Notes under the pieces: model-generated | The model's input: the letters and a program-made list of their open reading frames with translations, nothing else | What the model was told of the DNA's origin: nothing | The model's database searches: none | Program-made: the position numbers and the translations under genes | Part shown: positions 1 through 9,293 of the stretch, in pieces | Numbering within the stretch: the stretch's first letter is position 1 | Layout of the letters: each line of letters starts with the position of its first letter | DNA from: Trinickia dabaoshanensis | Lineage (GTDB): Bacteria; Pseudomonadota; Gammaproteobacteria; Burkholderiales; Burkholderiaceae | Assembly (NCBI RefSeq): GCF_002879885.1 | Contig: NZ_PNYA01000001.1 | Location: 248,001-312,000 of the forward strand | DNA: 64,000 nucleotides | Reading direction: 5' to 3'

Positions 1-513
1 ATCGCGCTGTACGTCATGCACGGCAATCGCGATTTTCTGCTTGGCAAACGCTTCATGAAGGCGGCCGGCGCCATTTGGCTGCCCGACCCGTTCGTGATGA
101 CGGCATTCGGCGCGCGCATCGTACTCGCGCATGGCGACGCCCTTTGCACGGCCGATCGGAAGTATCAAACGTTCCGGCGCGTTGCACGCTGGCGCGCCGC
201 GCAGCTTTTATTTCTCGCTTGGCCGTTCAGATGGCGCCACGCGCTGGCCGAACGCATGCGCGCCTCGAGCGAGGAAGGCCGCACGCGGCCGCCCTCGCCG
301 CTTTACGACGTGACGCATCAAGGCGTTGAAGCGCTGTTTCGCACGAGTCATACGACGACGATGATCCATGGGCACACGCACAAGCCCGCACGTCATTTGG
401 AAACGAGCGGCACGCGCTGGGTCCTGCCCGATTGGGATCTCGATCACGGTACGCGCCGCGGCGGCTATCTGCGCATCGACGCCGAGGGCATCCACGCGTT
501 CCCGCTCGATTGA
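1..513 (+). CDS. lpxH: UDP-2,3-diacylglucosamine diphosphatase LpxH (3' part)
   Basis: C-terminal 170 residues of the lipid A pathway enzyme that hydrolyses UDP-2,3-diacylglucosamine to lipid X and UMP at the inner membrane. The reading frame is open from base 1, so the N-terminus lies outside the window. Visible calcineurin-type metallophosphoesterase motifs are HGNRDF near fragment residue 7 (the GNHD-like block, with Arg as is usual in LpxH) and HGHTHKP near residue 123, which supplies metal-binding histidines. The stop at 511-513 is followed by the convergent cysE. The trmJ/cysE/lpxH neighbourhood is familiar from Burkholderia. Confidence 0.93.
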   Translation: MALYVMHGNRDFLLGKRFMKAAGAIWLPDPFVMTAFGARIVLAHGDALCTADRKYQTFRRVARWRAAQLLFLAWPFRWRHALAERMRASSEEGRTRPPSPLYDVTHQGVEALFRTSHTTTMIHGHTHKPARHLETSGTRWVLPDWDLDHGTRRGGYLRIDAEGIHAFPLD

Positions 514-609
514 GCGCGCACGGCCCCTATGAGCATCGAGGGCAACGATCGACGCGTTGCCCTCGCCGCCTGTTCACGTAAAGCCTGGAAGCCGCGATCG
601 ATCTTCGCG

Positions 610-1398
610 TCAGCCGACGCTTGTGCGTGCCTCGGCGGACGCATGCGCGGCGCCTTGGATCGCGGCGGACAGGCGCTGCAAGTCCACCACCGCATCGGCG
701 CCTTGTAGCGCCTCGAGCCGAGCGCCCAAACGCTCGAGCGCCGCGACGATCTCGTCCACGCGCTGCTTCTCGTTCGCCGCGTGATCGATCAACCCATGCA
801 GCGCGAGAGAGACGGGATCTTCGGCATTGGGTGTGATCCCATACGCGCAAAACGCCGCGTGTTCGGGTGAGCGCTTGCGATCCGCGGGTTGGACGACCCG
901 GGCCGGGTTGCCGACCGCCGTAGCGCCGGCGGGCACCGGTTTGACGACGACCGCATTCGAGCCGATTTTCGCGTTTTCGCCGATCGTGAAACCACCGAGC
1001 ACCTTCGCTCCCGCGCCGACGATGACGCCGCGCTCGAGGGTCGGGTGGCGTTTCGCGCCGCGCGTGAGCAACGTGCCGCCCAGCGTCACGCCTTGGTAGA
1101 TCGTGCAATCGTCGCCGATCTCGGCCGTCTCGCCCACGACGACGCCCATGCCGTGATCGATGAAGACGCGCCGCCCCACGGTGGCGCCCGGGTGGATTTC
1201 GATTCCGGTCATGAATCGGGCCACTTGCGAAATGAACCGTGCGAGCCAACGCCGGCGCGCGCGCCAGCAAGCGTGCGAGAGCCGATGGGCCACGAGCGCG
1301 TGCAGCCCCGGATAACAGGTGAGCACTTCCCAAGCACTGCGAGCGGCGGGGTCCCGCTCACGAATCGTGGCAATGTCTTCGCGAAGTCTCTCGAACAT
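610..1398 (-). CDS. cysE: Serine O-acetyltransferase CysE
   Basis: 262-residue enzyme that transfers acetyl from acetyl-CoA to L-serine, the first step of cysteine synthesis, in the cytosol. The N-terminal helical part (about residues 1-65) is followed by a left-handed beta-helix of hexapeptide repeats (about 65-165) containing the conserved blocks [18 protein letters not shown] and QGVTLGGT, and the GNPA block that ends such domains. The C-terminal tail of about 90 residues is longer than in the short SrpH-type enzymes and carries a predicted helical stretch. The product is an O-acetylserine supplier for CysK/CysM. It converges with lpxH and follows trmJ on the same strand. Confidence 0.93.
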   Translation of the reverse strand: MFERLREDIATIRERDPAARSAWEVLTCYPGLHALVAHRLSHACWRARRRWLARFISQVARFMTGIEIHPGATVGRRVFIDHGMGVVVGETAEIGDDCTIYQGVTLGGTLLTRGAKRHPTLERGVIVGAGAKVLGGFTIGENAKIGSNAVVVKPVPAGATAVGNPARVVQPADRKRSPEHAAFCAYGITPNAEDPVSLALHGLIDHAANEKQRVDEIVAALERLGARLEALQGADAVVDLQRLSAAIQGAAHASAEARTSVG

Positions 1399-1604
1399 AG
1401 TGGGGCTCGCTAGGTGAAGGGCCGTTGGTTGGACGCGACAGTGGGCACGTCGATATGACGTTGCGCGATTTACTTATTCGGCGCCGTTCGATTGTAGGAG
1501 CTAGACGCGAAACGTGCAGAGGGTATGACGATCCACCCTGCCCGCAACAGGGACATTGGCGGCCGCAATCGCCAACCTTCGGTGTTTTTCAGCCGCCCGG
1601 CGCC

Positions 1605-2441
1605 TCAGGACGAGGAGGAGCGGTCTCCGGCGCGCGCCTTGAGCAGGATGTGCTTGGCGATGCCGCGCACGATGTTGACCTCTTCTCGTTCCAGGCCAGA
1701 GCGCGCGAACAGCCGGCGCAAGCGCGACATCAGCTTCTTCGGATTGGCCGGATCGAGAAACTCGAGCGCGATCAGGGCGTTTTCGAGGTGGACGTACATG
1801 CGCTCGATGTCGTCGTTCGGCGCCCGGCTGCTGGCGAGTTCGGCACCGGCCGGCGCGGCCGCCGCCGGCGCGGATTCGGGCGCCAAATACGCGATGCGTA
1901 GCTCGTAAGCCAGCACTTGGATCGCCTGCGCGAGATTGAGCGAGCTATAGGCGGGATTGGCCGGAATGTGAGCAAGCGCGCTGCAGCGCTCGACGTGCTC
2001 GTTGGACAGACCGGTGCGCTCGTTGCCGAAGACGAATGCGATGTCGCCGCCCTGCGCATGCCGGCGAGCCTCGCTTGCGGCCTCGCGCGGCGCGAGTTGC
2101 GGCGGCCCGTATTCGCGCATGCGCGCCGTCAGCGCGACGGACCACGTCACACCGGCCAGCGCATCGGCAATGGTGGGGACGATGCGCGCCGAGGCGAGCA
2201 CGTCCTCCGCGCCGCTTGCCATGGCAATCGCTTCGGGATCGGTTTGCACGTGAGCGAGGCGCGGCGCGACGAGCACGAGCCGCGAAAAACCCATCGTTTT
2301 GAGCGCGCGCGCGGCCGCGCCGACGTTGCCGGGATGGCTGGGCTCGACGAGCACGAACAACGTCGAGGTGAAACCGCCCTGGGGGCCCGACGCACAGGTA
2401 TGGACGGTGACCGACGGCGAATGCGAGATTGACTGATTCAA
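1605..2441 (-). CDS. trmJ: tRNA (cytidine/uridine-2'-O)-methyltransferase TrmJ
   Basis: SPOUT-class methyltransferase that 2'-O-methylates the nucleotide at position 32 of the tRNA anticodon loop using S-adenosylmethionine. The conserved N-terminal block FVLVEPSHPGNVGAAARA and the SAM-knot blocks FVFGNERTGLS and SSLNLAQAIQVLAYEL are all present, followed by a C-terminal dimerisation/tRNA extension. The frame is open far upstream (to 2945) but the first usable start just ahead of the conserved domain is a TTG at 2441, giving 278 residues. A possible -10 (TACTAT, minus strand, complement of 2500-2505) upstream agrees with this. The exact start is uncertain; the family is not. Confidence 0.88.
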   Translation of the reverse strand: MNQSISHSPSVTVHTCASGPQGGFTSTLFVLVEPSHPGNVGAAARALKTMGFSRLVLVAPRLAHVQTDPEAIAMASGAEDVLASARIVPTIADALAGVTWSVALTARMREYGPPQLAPREAASEARRHAQGGDIAFVFGNERTGLSNEHVERCSALAHIPANPAYSSLNLAQAIQVLAYELRIAYLAPESAPAAAAPAGAELASSRAPNDDIERMYVHLENALIALEFLDPANPKKLMSRLRRLFARSGLEREEVNIVRGIAKHILLKARAGDRSSSS

Positions 2442-2778
2442 GGTGACTGACTGGATGAAAACCGGAAACGGGCAATGGCGTAAGTACGCGCTACCGCCAT
2501 AGTATCGCGCCCGCCCCTCCGATGCGAACGGCGGGCTCGATGGACGCCGGCGACCCGCGGGCCGCGGCGGACCGCCCCGTCCCCGACGTTCGAGCCGGGA
2601 AGGCCCGGACTCAGGTAAAATCCCGGTATTCGTGTCTTGCGCGCGTGCAATCGTCCGCCGCGCGCACGCACATTGCTCTTCTTCAATTCGCTTTCGTCGA
2701 CGGAATGCCCGCGCATTCCGGGCGGTTTGGCCCACCCGTCGCAGCGCTTGCAACGCCGCGGTACAAGGAATCCGTTTT
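2442..2778. other. Divergent intergenic region trmJ / suhB
   Basis: This 337-base gap separates divergent trmJ and suhB. I see a candidate -10 for trmJ (complement of 2500-2505) and a TAAAAT hexamer at 2616-2621 that may be the suhB -10, which would give suhB a leader of roughly 150 bases. The leader is GC-rich with short complementary alternating GC tracts near 2637 and 2660. No coding region with neighbour-like codon use and no RNA gene is recognisable. Confidence 0.45.
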
Positions 2779-3579
2779 ATGCACCCGATGCTCAACATTG
2801 CAGTCAAGGCCGCCCGCCGCGCCGGACAAATCATCAACCGCGCCTCGCTCGATTTGGAACTGGTCCAAGTCAGCAAGAAGCAGCACAACGATTTTGTGAC
2901 GGAAGTCGACAAAGCAGCCGAAGCGGCCATCATCGATACGCTCAAAACCGCCTACCCCGATCATGCGATTCTGGCGGAGGAATCGGGCCGCTCCGAAAAC
3001 GAATCCGATTACGTCTGGATCATCGATCCGCTCGACGGCACCACCAACTTCATCCACGGCCTGCCCTATTACGGCGTGTCGATCGCGCTGGCGCACCGCG
3101 GCGTCGTGACGCAAGCCGTCGTCTACGATCCCAACAGCAACGATCTGTTCACCGCCTCGCGCGGCCGCGGCGCCTATCTGAACGACCGGCGTATTCGTGT
3201 CGGCCGGCGCGATCGTCTCGGCGACGCGCTGATCGGCACGGGCTTCCCGTTCCGCGAAGACGATCGAATCGAAGCGTACTGCCGCCTGTTTGCCGAAATG
3301 ACGCGCGCATGCACGGGGCTGCGCCGCCCCGGCGCGGCGGCGCTCGATCTTGCCAACGTCGCGGCCGGTCGCCTCGACGGATTCTTCGAACAAGGTTTGA
3401 GTCCGTGGGACATGGCGGCAGGCAGCCTGCTGATCACGGAAGCCGGCGGTCTCGTCGGCAACTACACGGGCGACTCGGAGTTCCTGGAGGTCGGCGAAAT
3501 CGTCGCGGGCAATCCCAAGATCTATGCGCAGATGGTGCAGATCTTGAACGCCTACAGCCGCACGGTGCAGAAGGACTAA
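2779..3579 (+). CDS. suhB: Inositol-1-monophosphatase family protein SuhB
   Basis: 266-residue Mg2+-dependent phosphatase of the inositol monophosphatase family; in enteric bacteria SuhB also associates with the rRNA antitermination complex. Motifs in order are AEES (metal-binding Glu), [15 protein letters not shown] (the family signature with two metal-binding Asp) and [13 protein letters not shown] (second signature). The ATG at 2779 is chosen because the family begins [13 protein letters not shown]; the frame continues upstream without homology. A rho-independent terminator follows at 3644-3667. Confidence 0.93.
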   Translation: MHPMLNIAVKAARRAGQIINRASLDLELVQVSKKQHNDFVTEVDKAAEAAIIDTLKTAYPDHAILAEESGRSENESDYVWIIDPLDGTTNFIHGLPYYGVSIALAHRGVVTQAVVYDPNSNDLFTASRGRGAYLNDRRIRVGRRDRLGDALIGTGFPFREDDRIEAYCRLFAEMTRACTGLRRPGAAALDLANVAAGRLDGFFEQGLSPWDMAAGSLLITEAGGLVGNYTGDSEFLEVGEIVAGNPKIYAQMVQILNAYSRTVQKD

Positions 3580-3643
3580 GCGCTGCCCACGAACGGGCGG
3601 CCCGCGCTCGCCGCATGACGCGAGCGCGGCGCGGTGCATGACC

Positions 3644-3667
3644 AAAGGCGGCTCAGGCCGCCTTTTT
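3644..3667 (+). terminator. Rho-independent terminator after suhB
   Basis: Inverted repeat AAAGGCGGC / GCCGCC with a four-base TCAG loop followed by TTTTT. It lies between suhB and lplT, and shows that the lplT frame upstream of 3719, which overlaps this hairpin, is not the translated part. Confidence 0.85.
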
Positions 3668-3718
3668 CCTTACGAGTCTTCCTTTTTTTCCGAGCGCCCT
3701 CACGGCTCGGCCCGTCGG

Positions 3719-5017
3719 ATGAAAAAAGGCTTTTACACCATCATCGCCGCGCAGTTCGTTTCGTCGCTGGCCGACAACGCACTGCTGATCGCCGCGATCG
3801 CGCTGCTCGGCGCGATGCATGCGGCCAATTGGTTCACGCCCCTGCTGCAAATCCTGTTCACGACGTCGTACGTCGTGCTGGCGCCGTTTGCGGGCGCGTT
3901 CGCCGATGCCATGCAAAAGCGCCACGTGATGTTTGCGGCCAACGCGCTCAAGGCGCTCGGCTGCGCGATGATGCTCGCGGGCGTGCATCCGATGCTCGCG
4001 TACGGCGTGGTCGGTATCGGCGCGGCCGCTTATTCGCCCGCCAAGTACGGCATTCTGACCGAATTGCTGCCTGCCGCACGGCTCGTCGCCGCCAACGCGT
4101 GGCTCGAATCCGCGACAGTGTTGTCGACGATCCTCGGCACCGCGCTCGGCGGTGCGCTCATTAGCCCGATCGCGCAGCGTCTAGTGAGCGGACGGCATTG
4201 GCCATTGGTTCACGACGCCCCCGATTTCGCGATGTTCGCGGTCATGCTCGTCTACGCGCTCGCGGCGCTCATCAACATCGGCATTCCCGATACCGGCGCG
4301 CGCTACGCGAACCGCCTGCGCGAGCCGCAGCGGCTCGTGGGCGAGTTCGTGGACTGCTTCAACTTGCTGTGGCGCGACGAGCTCGCGCAAATCGCGCTAT
4401 GGGTCACGACGCTCATGTGGGGTGCCGCCGTCACGCTGCAATTGCTCGTGCTGAAATGGGCCAACGTGAATCTCGGGCTGTCGCTCTCGAAGGCCGCGCT
4501 CATGCAAGGCGCCACGGGTATCGGGATCGCGCTCGGCGCGGCGGCCGCCGCAGCCCTCGTGCCGCTCGCGCGCTCGTTGAAGGTCCTGCCCGTCGGCATC
4601 GCGGCGGGCGTCGTCGCGGGGGCCATGGCGTTCTACGGCAAATGGCTGTTCCCGCCCACGGCCGGGCTTCATGTGGCCGATCACTTCATCGCCGCGTATA
4701 TCCTCATGGCCTACCCGGTCATGATCGCGCTCGGCGGCTTGGCCGGGTATTTCATCGTGCCGATGAACGCGCTGTTGCAGCATCGCGGGGCCACGCTCAT
4801 CACGGCCGGGCACTCTATCGCCGTGCAAAACTTCAATCAGAATCTCGCGGTGTTGTTGATGCTCGGCGCGTATGCGTTGCTGTTGCGCGCGAACATGCCG
4901 GTGCAATGGATCATCGTGACGTTCGGCACGTTCGTCTGCACGATGATTTGGCTCGCCAAACGGCGCAGTACAGTCAACGCGAGAAAGGTCGACGTGCGGG
5001 CGATGATCGGCGAGTGA
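3719..5017 (+). CDS. lplT: Lysophospholipid transporter LplT (MFS)
   Basis: 432-residue inner-membrane major facilitator with about 12 hydrophobic segments. It begins MKKGFYTIIAAQFVSSLADNALLIAA, a sequence typical of LplT, which flips lysophospholipids to the cytoplasmic leaflet for re-acylation. The start at 3719 follows the suhB terminator; an in-frame ATG at 3638 lies upstream of that terminator and is rejected. No acyltransferase/acyl-ACP synthetase gene (aas) is adjacent, so the acylating partner must lie elsewhere. In related genomes as I recall them mutS follows closely; here a toxin-antitoxin pair lies in between. Confidence 0.88.
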   Translation: MKKGFYTIIAAQFVSSLADNALLIAAIALLGAMHAANWFTPLLQILFTTSYVVLAPFAGAFADAMQKRHVMFAANALKALGCAMMLAGVHPMLAYGVVGIGAAAYSPAKYGILTELLPAARLVAANAWLESATVLSTILGTALGGALISPIAQRLVSGRHWPLVHDAPDFAMFAVMLVYALAALINIGIPDTGARYANRLREPQRLVGEFVDCFNLLWRDELAQIALWVTTLMWGAAVTLQLLVLKWANVNLGLSLSKAALMQGATGIGIALGAAAAAALVPLARSLKVLPVGIAAGVVAGAMAFYGKWLFPPTAGLHVADHFIAAYILMAYPVMIALGGLAGYFIVPMNALLQHRGATLITAGHSIAVQNFNQNLAVLLMLGAYALLLRANMPVQWIIVTFGTFVCTMIWLAKRRSTVNARKVDVRAMIGE

Positions 5018-5238
5018 GGAGGCCCACGCGGTTCAAAACGCGGATTGTCCGATTAGGACCATCTCGGAAATGTTCTTATCGCTCCGCAATCACGTCGCAA
5101 GCCGATAGCCCCACCCCGACTCGCTGTCAGCCCAAGGACCGCATCCCGCGCCGCTCAACGTCAGTCTCCCGCCATAATGCGCATCGCTAACCAGCACAGG
5201 GGCCAAGCTACGGCTTCGGTCACCACCTCTTGCGCCAA

Positions 5239-5262
5239 AATATCACCTTGACGTAATATCAC
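5239..5262 (+). promoter_or_regulatory. Direct repeat AATATCAC x2, candidate TA operator
   Basis: The octamer AATATCAC occurs at 5239-5246 and again at 5255-5262, a 16-base spacing, immediately upstream of the toxin gene. TTGACG, a plausible -35 hexamer, sits between the copies. HTH antitoxins commonly autorepress from such sites. The assignment as operator is inference. Confidence 0.4.
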
Positions 5263-5275
5263 GCGGAGATGATTA

Positions 5276-5683
5276 TTGAATCCAGACAACTGGACTGTCG
5301 TGTTCCACGAGGAATTCGAGCCCGAGTTTCGGCGACTTGATCCGGCAGTACGAAGAGAGCTGCTCTCGACCGCGTTGGCGGTCCAGCAAATGGGTCCGGA
5401 AGCCGGCAGGCCTTACGTGGGAACGCTGTCCAACGCTAAGCATCCGAACATGAAAGAACTGCGTTTCATCGCAAACGGCGCAGTAGAGGTTTGGAGAGTA
5501 GCGTTCGCTTTCGATCCAATGCGCAAGGCCATCATGCTGGTTGCGGGAGACAAGCAAGGTATCAACGAAAAGTTGTTCTACAAAAGGCTGCTCCAAGTCG
5601 CGAACGCTCGATTCGATCGTCATTTGGCCAGTTTGATCAACGTCGGGAAGGCGGCCAACGTGGCAGTGAAACGGCCCGCTTGA
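5276..5683 (+). CDS. Gp49-like / HigB-type toxin of a type II TA pair
   Basis: 135-residue basic protein of the RelE/ParE-superfamily group often called phage-derived Gp49-like (PF05973). The diagnostic pattern is KELRF, then VWRVAFAFDP, AIMLVAGDKQG and FYKRLLQVANARFDRHL. Known members are ribosome-dependent or free mRNA endonucleases. The start is a TTG at 5276 with GGAG at 5264-5267 at good spacing; an ATG at 5269 is in another frame and runs into a stop. The downstream XRE gene follows directly (stop 5681-5683), so the two are translated together. The pair sits between lplT and mutS and is probably horizontally acquired; activity is inferred only from family. Confidence 0.82.
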   Translation: MNPDNWTVVFHEEFEPEFRRLDPAVRRELLSTALAVQQMGPEAGRPYVGTLSNAKHPNMKELRFIANGAVEVWRVAFAFDPMRKAIMLVAGDKQGINEKLFYKRLLQVANARFDRHLASLINVGKAANVAVKRPA

Positions 5684-5704
5684 ATGCAAAAAAGGGAAGC
5701 GAAG

Positions 5705-6208
5705 ATGGGACGGACACTGAACGAGATACTGAACGAACTGCCCGAAGCGGAGCAGGCCGAAATCCGTGCCGCAGCAAACAGCAAGATCGAAGAAATGCTG
5801 CGTGAGGCAGGCAATCTGGGCGCCATCCGCAAGGCCTTGGGCAAAACCCAGGTGCATGTGGCAGAAAAGTTGGGCGTCAAGCAAAACGCTATCTCCCAAC
5901 TAGAAAAGCGCCAGGACATCTATCTCTCGACGTTCAAGAAGTTCCTCAAGACGCTGGGAATGGAACTTGAAATGGTCCTCGTCGCGAAAAACGGGGACCG
6001 TTATGCGCTGACCAACTTCGATCCATCGAAAGGCATCGAGAACCTCCTCGCTGAAAATGGCGGATCGGCCCAAGCGAGCGTCCGGCGCGCGCCGCCCAAC
6101 TCCACCGTTCGCAAAGCGGCTGCGGCGACCAAACATGCTCCGCGTAGGCGAGCCACCACCTCCGCGACTCCCGCGAAAAAGAAAGTAACCGCTCGACGCG
6201 CTCGTTGA
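5705..6208 (+). CDS. XRE-family antitoxin with basic Ala/Lys/Arg C-terminal tail
   Basis: 167-residue partner of the preceding toxin. Residues about 39-95 form a Cro/C1-type helix-turn-helix (GKTQVHVAEKLGVKQNAISQLEKR), followed by the usual strand-forming segment (MELEMVLVAKNGDRY). From about residue 121 the protein has an extra tail of some 45 residues rich in Ala, Thr, Pro, Lys and Arg, resembling histone H1-like tails rather than the short ends of normal HigA antitoxins. ATG 5705 is preferred because AAGGGAAG precedes it at good spacing; an in-frame ATG at 5684 abuts the toxin stop and would add seven residues. Likely neutralises the toxin and autorepresses the operon. Confidence 0.82.
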   Translation: MGRTLNEILNELPEAEQAEIRAAANSKIEEMLREAGNLGAIRKALGKTQVHVAEKLGVKQNAISQLEKRQDIYLSTFKKFLKTLGMELEMVLVAKNGDRYALTNFDPSKGIENLLAENGGSAQASVRRAPPNSTVRKAAAATKHAPRRRATTSATPAKKKVTARRAR

Positions 6209-6596
6209 TCATCTAGCCGCCAGCACAGGTAACCGTCTCCTGCGGGCGCAATAGTCAGCAACCCTTCCGGGACTGGATGCCGCTCTGGGCGGCGCGCCCT
6301 ATCGGCCAGTTTGGGCGCCAGGGCAAAACCAAGGTTCTCGATCCTCGAATCCCCTAAAATACGGATCTTGCTCTGGACCTCGCTTCGACCACCGGCGCCT
6401 AACCTGTTCGATCGCGCGCCTGCGTTCACCCGCAAGGCAAAGATAGGCCGTTCGAACGACTACGGCTCACGCCAGCGAAGAAGTAGAGTGAGTCGGATTG
6501 CCCCGCCCATCGCCCACTCGCCACACCGTCGAGCGCGCAAGCCCGAACATCGAAACCGAGAGTCCGCATCCGAACACGTTTTTCCGATAGCTACGA
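6209..6596. other. Intergenic region between TA pair and mutS
   Basis: 388 bases without a convincing gene. It contains a TAAAAT hexamer near 6354 that may be a -10 for mutS, but no good -35 accompanies it. I found no inverted repeats, tRNA-like fold or insertion-sequence ends that would mark an integration boundary. Confidence 0.4.
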
Positions 6597-9293
6597 ATGA
6601 AAACCGAAACCAGCGTCGATGCTCCGGCGGAATCCACGCTCGCGAAGCACACGCCCTACATGCAGCAGTACTTGCGGATCAAAGCCGATCACCCCGGCAC
6701 GCTGCTGTTCTTCCGCATGGGCGACTTCTACGAGCTCTTTTTCGAAGACGCGGAGAAAGCCGCGCGCCTGCTCGACCTCACGCTCACGCAGCGCGGTGCA
6801 TCCGCGGGCAATCCGATCAAGATGGCGGGCGTCCCCTATCACGCCGTGGAGCAGTACCTCGCCAAGCTCGTGAAGTTCGGCGAATCGGTCGCGATCTGCG
6901 AACAGATCGGCGATCCTGCCACGTCCAAAGGGCCGGTCGAACGCAAGGTCGTGCGCATCGTCACGCCGGGCACGCTGACCGATGCCGCCCTGCTCTCCGA
7001 CAAAAGCGACGTCTACCTGTTGGCCGCCTGCCCCGCGCATAACAAGCGCGGCGTCGTCACGGCGATCGGCCTGGCTTGGCTCAACCTGGCAAGCGGCGCG
7101 CTGCGGCTCGCGGAAGTGGCCCCCGGCGAAGTCGGCGCTGCCCTCGAGCGCATCCGTCCGGCCGAAGTGCTCGTGGCCGATGGCGCAGGCGAAGCGCTGG
7201 CGGGCATCGCAAGCGGCATAGTCACGCGCGTGCCGGTATGGCACTTCGACGTCGCCTCGGGCGTGCAACGGCTCTGCGACCAGTTGAACGTCGCGAGCCT
7301 CGACGGCTTCGGCGCCGAAGGACTCACGAGCGCCTGCGGCGCCGCGGGTGCCGTCCTGCTTTACGCAGCCTCGACGCAGGGCCAGCAGTTGCGGCACGTG
7401 CGCAGCCTGAAAGTGGAAACCGAGTCGGAGTACATCGGCCTCGATCCGGCCACGCGCCGCAATCTCGAGCTCACCGAGACATTGCGCGGGGGCGAATCGC
7501 CGACGCTGTGCTCGCTGCTCGATACCTGTTGCTCGACGATGGGTAGCCGCTTGTTACGCCACTGGCTCCATCACCCGCCGCGTGCGTCCGTCATCGCGCA
7601 AACGCGCCAACAAGCGATCGGCGCGCTGCTCGATGCGCCGCACGGTGCCAGCCTCGATATGCTGCGCGGCGCGCTGCGCAAGATTGCCGACGTCGAACGT
7701 ATCACGGGCCGCCTCGCCCTGCTCTCGGCGCGCCCGCGCGATTTGTCGAGCCTGCGCGATACGTTCGCCACATTGCCCGCCTTGCGCGAACTCGTCATCG
7801 CGATGGCGGCCGGCACGCCGGCGCTCGAGCGCATCGGCATGGGGCTCGAGCCGCCGGCCGGCTGCGTCGATCTGCTCACGCGCGCGGTTGCCGAAGAGCC
7901 GGCCGCGATGGTGCGCGACGGCGGTGTAATTGCACGCGGCTACGATGCCGAACTCGACGAGCTGCGCGACATATCGGAAAACTGCGGACAGTTCCTGATC
8001 GATCTCGAAGCGCGCGAGCGCGCTCGCACGGGCATCAACAACCTGCGCGTCGAGTACAACAAGGTCCATGGCTTTTACATCGAAGTCACGCGCGGCCAAA
8101 CGGACAAAGTCCCCGACGACTATCGCCGCCGCCAAACTCTGAAAAACGCCGAGCGTTACATCACGCCCGAGCTCAAAGCGTTCGAGGACAAAGCGTTGTC
8201 GGCACAAGAGCGCGCGCTTGCTCGCGAGCGCGCGCTGTACGACGCGCTGTTGCAAACGCTGCTGCCGTTCATCGAAGACTGCCAACGCGTTGCGGGCGCC
8301 CTTGCCGAACTCGATTTGCTCGCGGCCTTCGCGGAGCGCGCGCAAGCGCTGAACTGGGTCGCGCCGGAATTCACCGAAGACGGCGGGATCGACATCGAGC
8401 AAGGCCGCCATCCGGTCGTGCAAGCCCAAGTCGAGCAGTTCGTCGCCAACGATTGCCGCTTGAACGCGGAGCGCAAACTGCTGCTGATCACCGGCCCGAA
8501 CATGGGCGGTAAGTCGACCTTCATGCGGCAAACGGCGTTGATCGCACTGATGGCCTATGTCGGCAGTTACGTCCCGGCGCAGCGTGCCTGCTTCGGGCCG
8601 ATCGACCGCATCTTCACGCGCATCGGCGCGGCGGACGATCTGGCGGGCGGCCGCTCGACATTCATGGTGGAAATGACCGAGGCCGCCGCGATCCTGAACG
8701 ACGCCACCGAGCGAAGCCTCGTGCTGATGGACGAAATCGGCCGGGGCACCTCGACGTTCGACGGCCTCGCGCTCGCTTGGGCCATTGCGCGGCACCTGCT
8801 CTCGGCCAACGGCTGCTACACGCTGTTCGCGACGCACTACTTCGAGTTGACGCAGTTGCCCGCCGAGTTCGCGCAAGCGGCCAACGTCCATTTGTCCGCC
8901 GTCGAGCATGGGCATGGCATCGTGTTCCTGCACGCGGTCAGCGAGGGGCCGGCAAGTCAAAGCTACGGCTTGCAGGTCGCCCAATTGGCCGGCGTCCCGA
9001 CGGCCGTCATCCGCGCCGCGCGCAAGCATTTGGCCCACCTCGAACAACAGTCGGTCGCGCACAGCACGCCGCAGCTCGACTTGTTCTCCGCGCCGGTCTA
9101 TGCCGAAGACGCATCCGACGACCATGACGCGCCTACCGGCGCCCACGCATTCGCCGAACATCCCGCACTCGAGCGGCTCAAAGGCATCGATCCGAACGAG
9201 CTGCGCGCCCGTGAGGCGCTCGATCTCATCTACGAACTGCATGAGCTCGCGACCGCCGCGAACGAGCGCGGCGTCGGGGAGGTCGAGCAGTGA
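6597..9293 (+). CDS. mutS: DNA mismatch repair protein MutS
   Basis: 898-residue mismatch sensor ATPase. Domain I contains [13 protein letters not shown], whose Phe-Tyr-Glu wedges into mismatched DNA (about residues 40-50). The C-terminal ABC-type ATPase has Walker [14 protein letters not shown], Walker [17 protein letters not shown] and the FATHYFELT switch. Length agrees with the 850-900 residues of proteobacterial MutS. It works with MutL, which is not in the window. The stop codon overlaps the GTG start of the next gene by four bases, so the two are likely translationally coupled. Confidence 0.97.
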   Translation: MKTETSVDAPAESTLAKHTPYMQQYLRIKADHPGTLLFFRMGDFYELFFEDAEKAARLLDLTLTQRGASAGNPIKMAGVPYHAVEQYLAKLVKFGESVAICEQIGDPATSKGPVERKVVRIVTPGTLTDAALLSDKSDVYLLAACPAHNKRGVVTAIGLAWLNLASGALRLAEVAPGEVGAALERIRPAEVLVADGAGEALAGIASGIVTRVPVWHFDVASGVQRLCDQLNVASLDGFGAEGLTSACGAAGAVLLYAASTQGQQLRHVRSLKVETESEYIGLDPATRRNLELTETLRGGESPTLCSLLDTCCSTMGSRLLRHWLHHPPRASVIAQTRQQAIGALLDAPHGASLDMLRGALRKIADVERITGRLALLSARPRDLSSLRDTFATLPALRELVIAMAAGTPALERIGMGLEPPAGCVDLLTRAVAEEPAAMVRDGGVIARGYDAELDELRDISENCGQFLIDLEARERARTGINNLRVEYNKVHGFYIEVTRGQTDKVPDDYRRRQTLKNAERYITPELKAFEDKALSAQERALARERALYDALLQTLLPFIEDCQRVAGALAELDLLAAFAERAQALNWVAPEFTEDGGIDIEQGRHPVVQAQVEQFVANDCRLNAERKLLLITGPNMGGKSTFMRQTALIALMAYVGSYVPAQRACFGPIDRIFTRIGAADDLAGGRSTFMVEMTEAAAILNDATERSLVLMDEIGRGTSTFDGLALAWAIARHLLSANGCYTLFATHYFELTQLPAEFAQAANVHLSAVEHGHGIVFLHAVSEGPASQSYGLQVAQLAGVPTAVIRAARKHLAHLEQQSVAHSTPQLDLFSAPVYAEDASDDHDAPTGAHAFAEHPALERLKGIDPNELRAREALDLIYELHELATAANERGVGEVEQ

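Noticed and set aside
3638-3718. Upstream extension of lplT
   Set aside because: It crosses the suhB terminator and lacks family similarity.
6330-6360. Possible tRNA 3' fragment as integration site near mutS
   Set aside because: A GGTTC...GAATCC-like run exists but no full T-arm or CCA context; not supportable as an attachment site.
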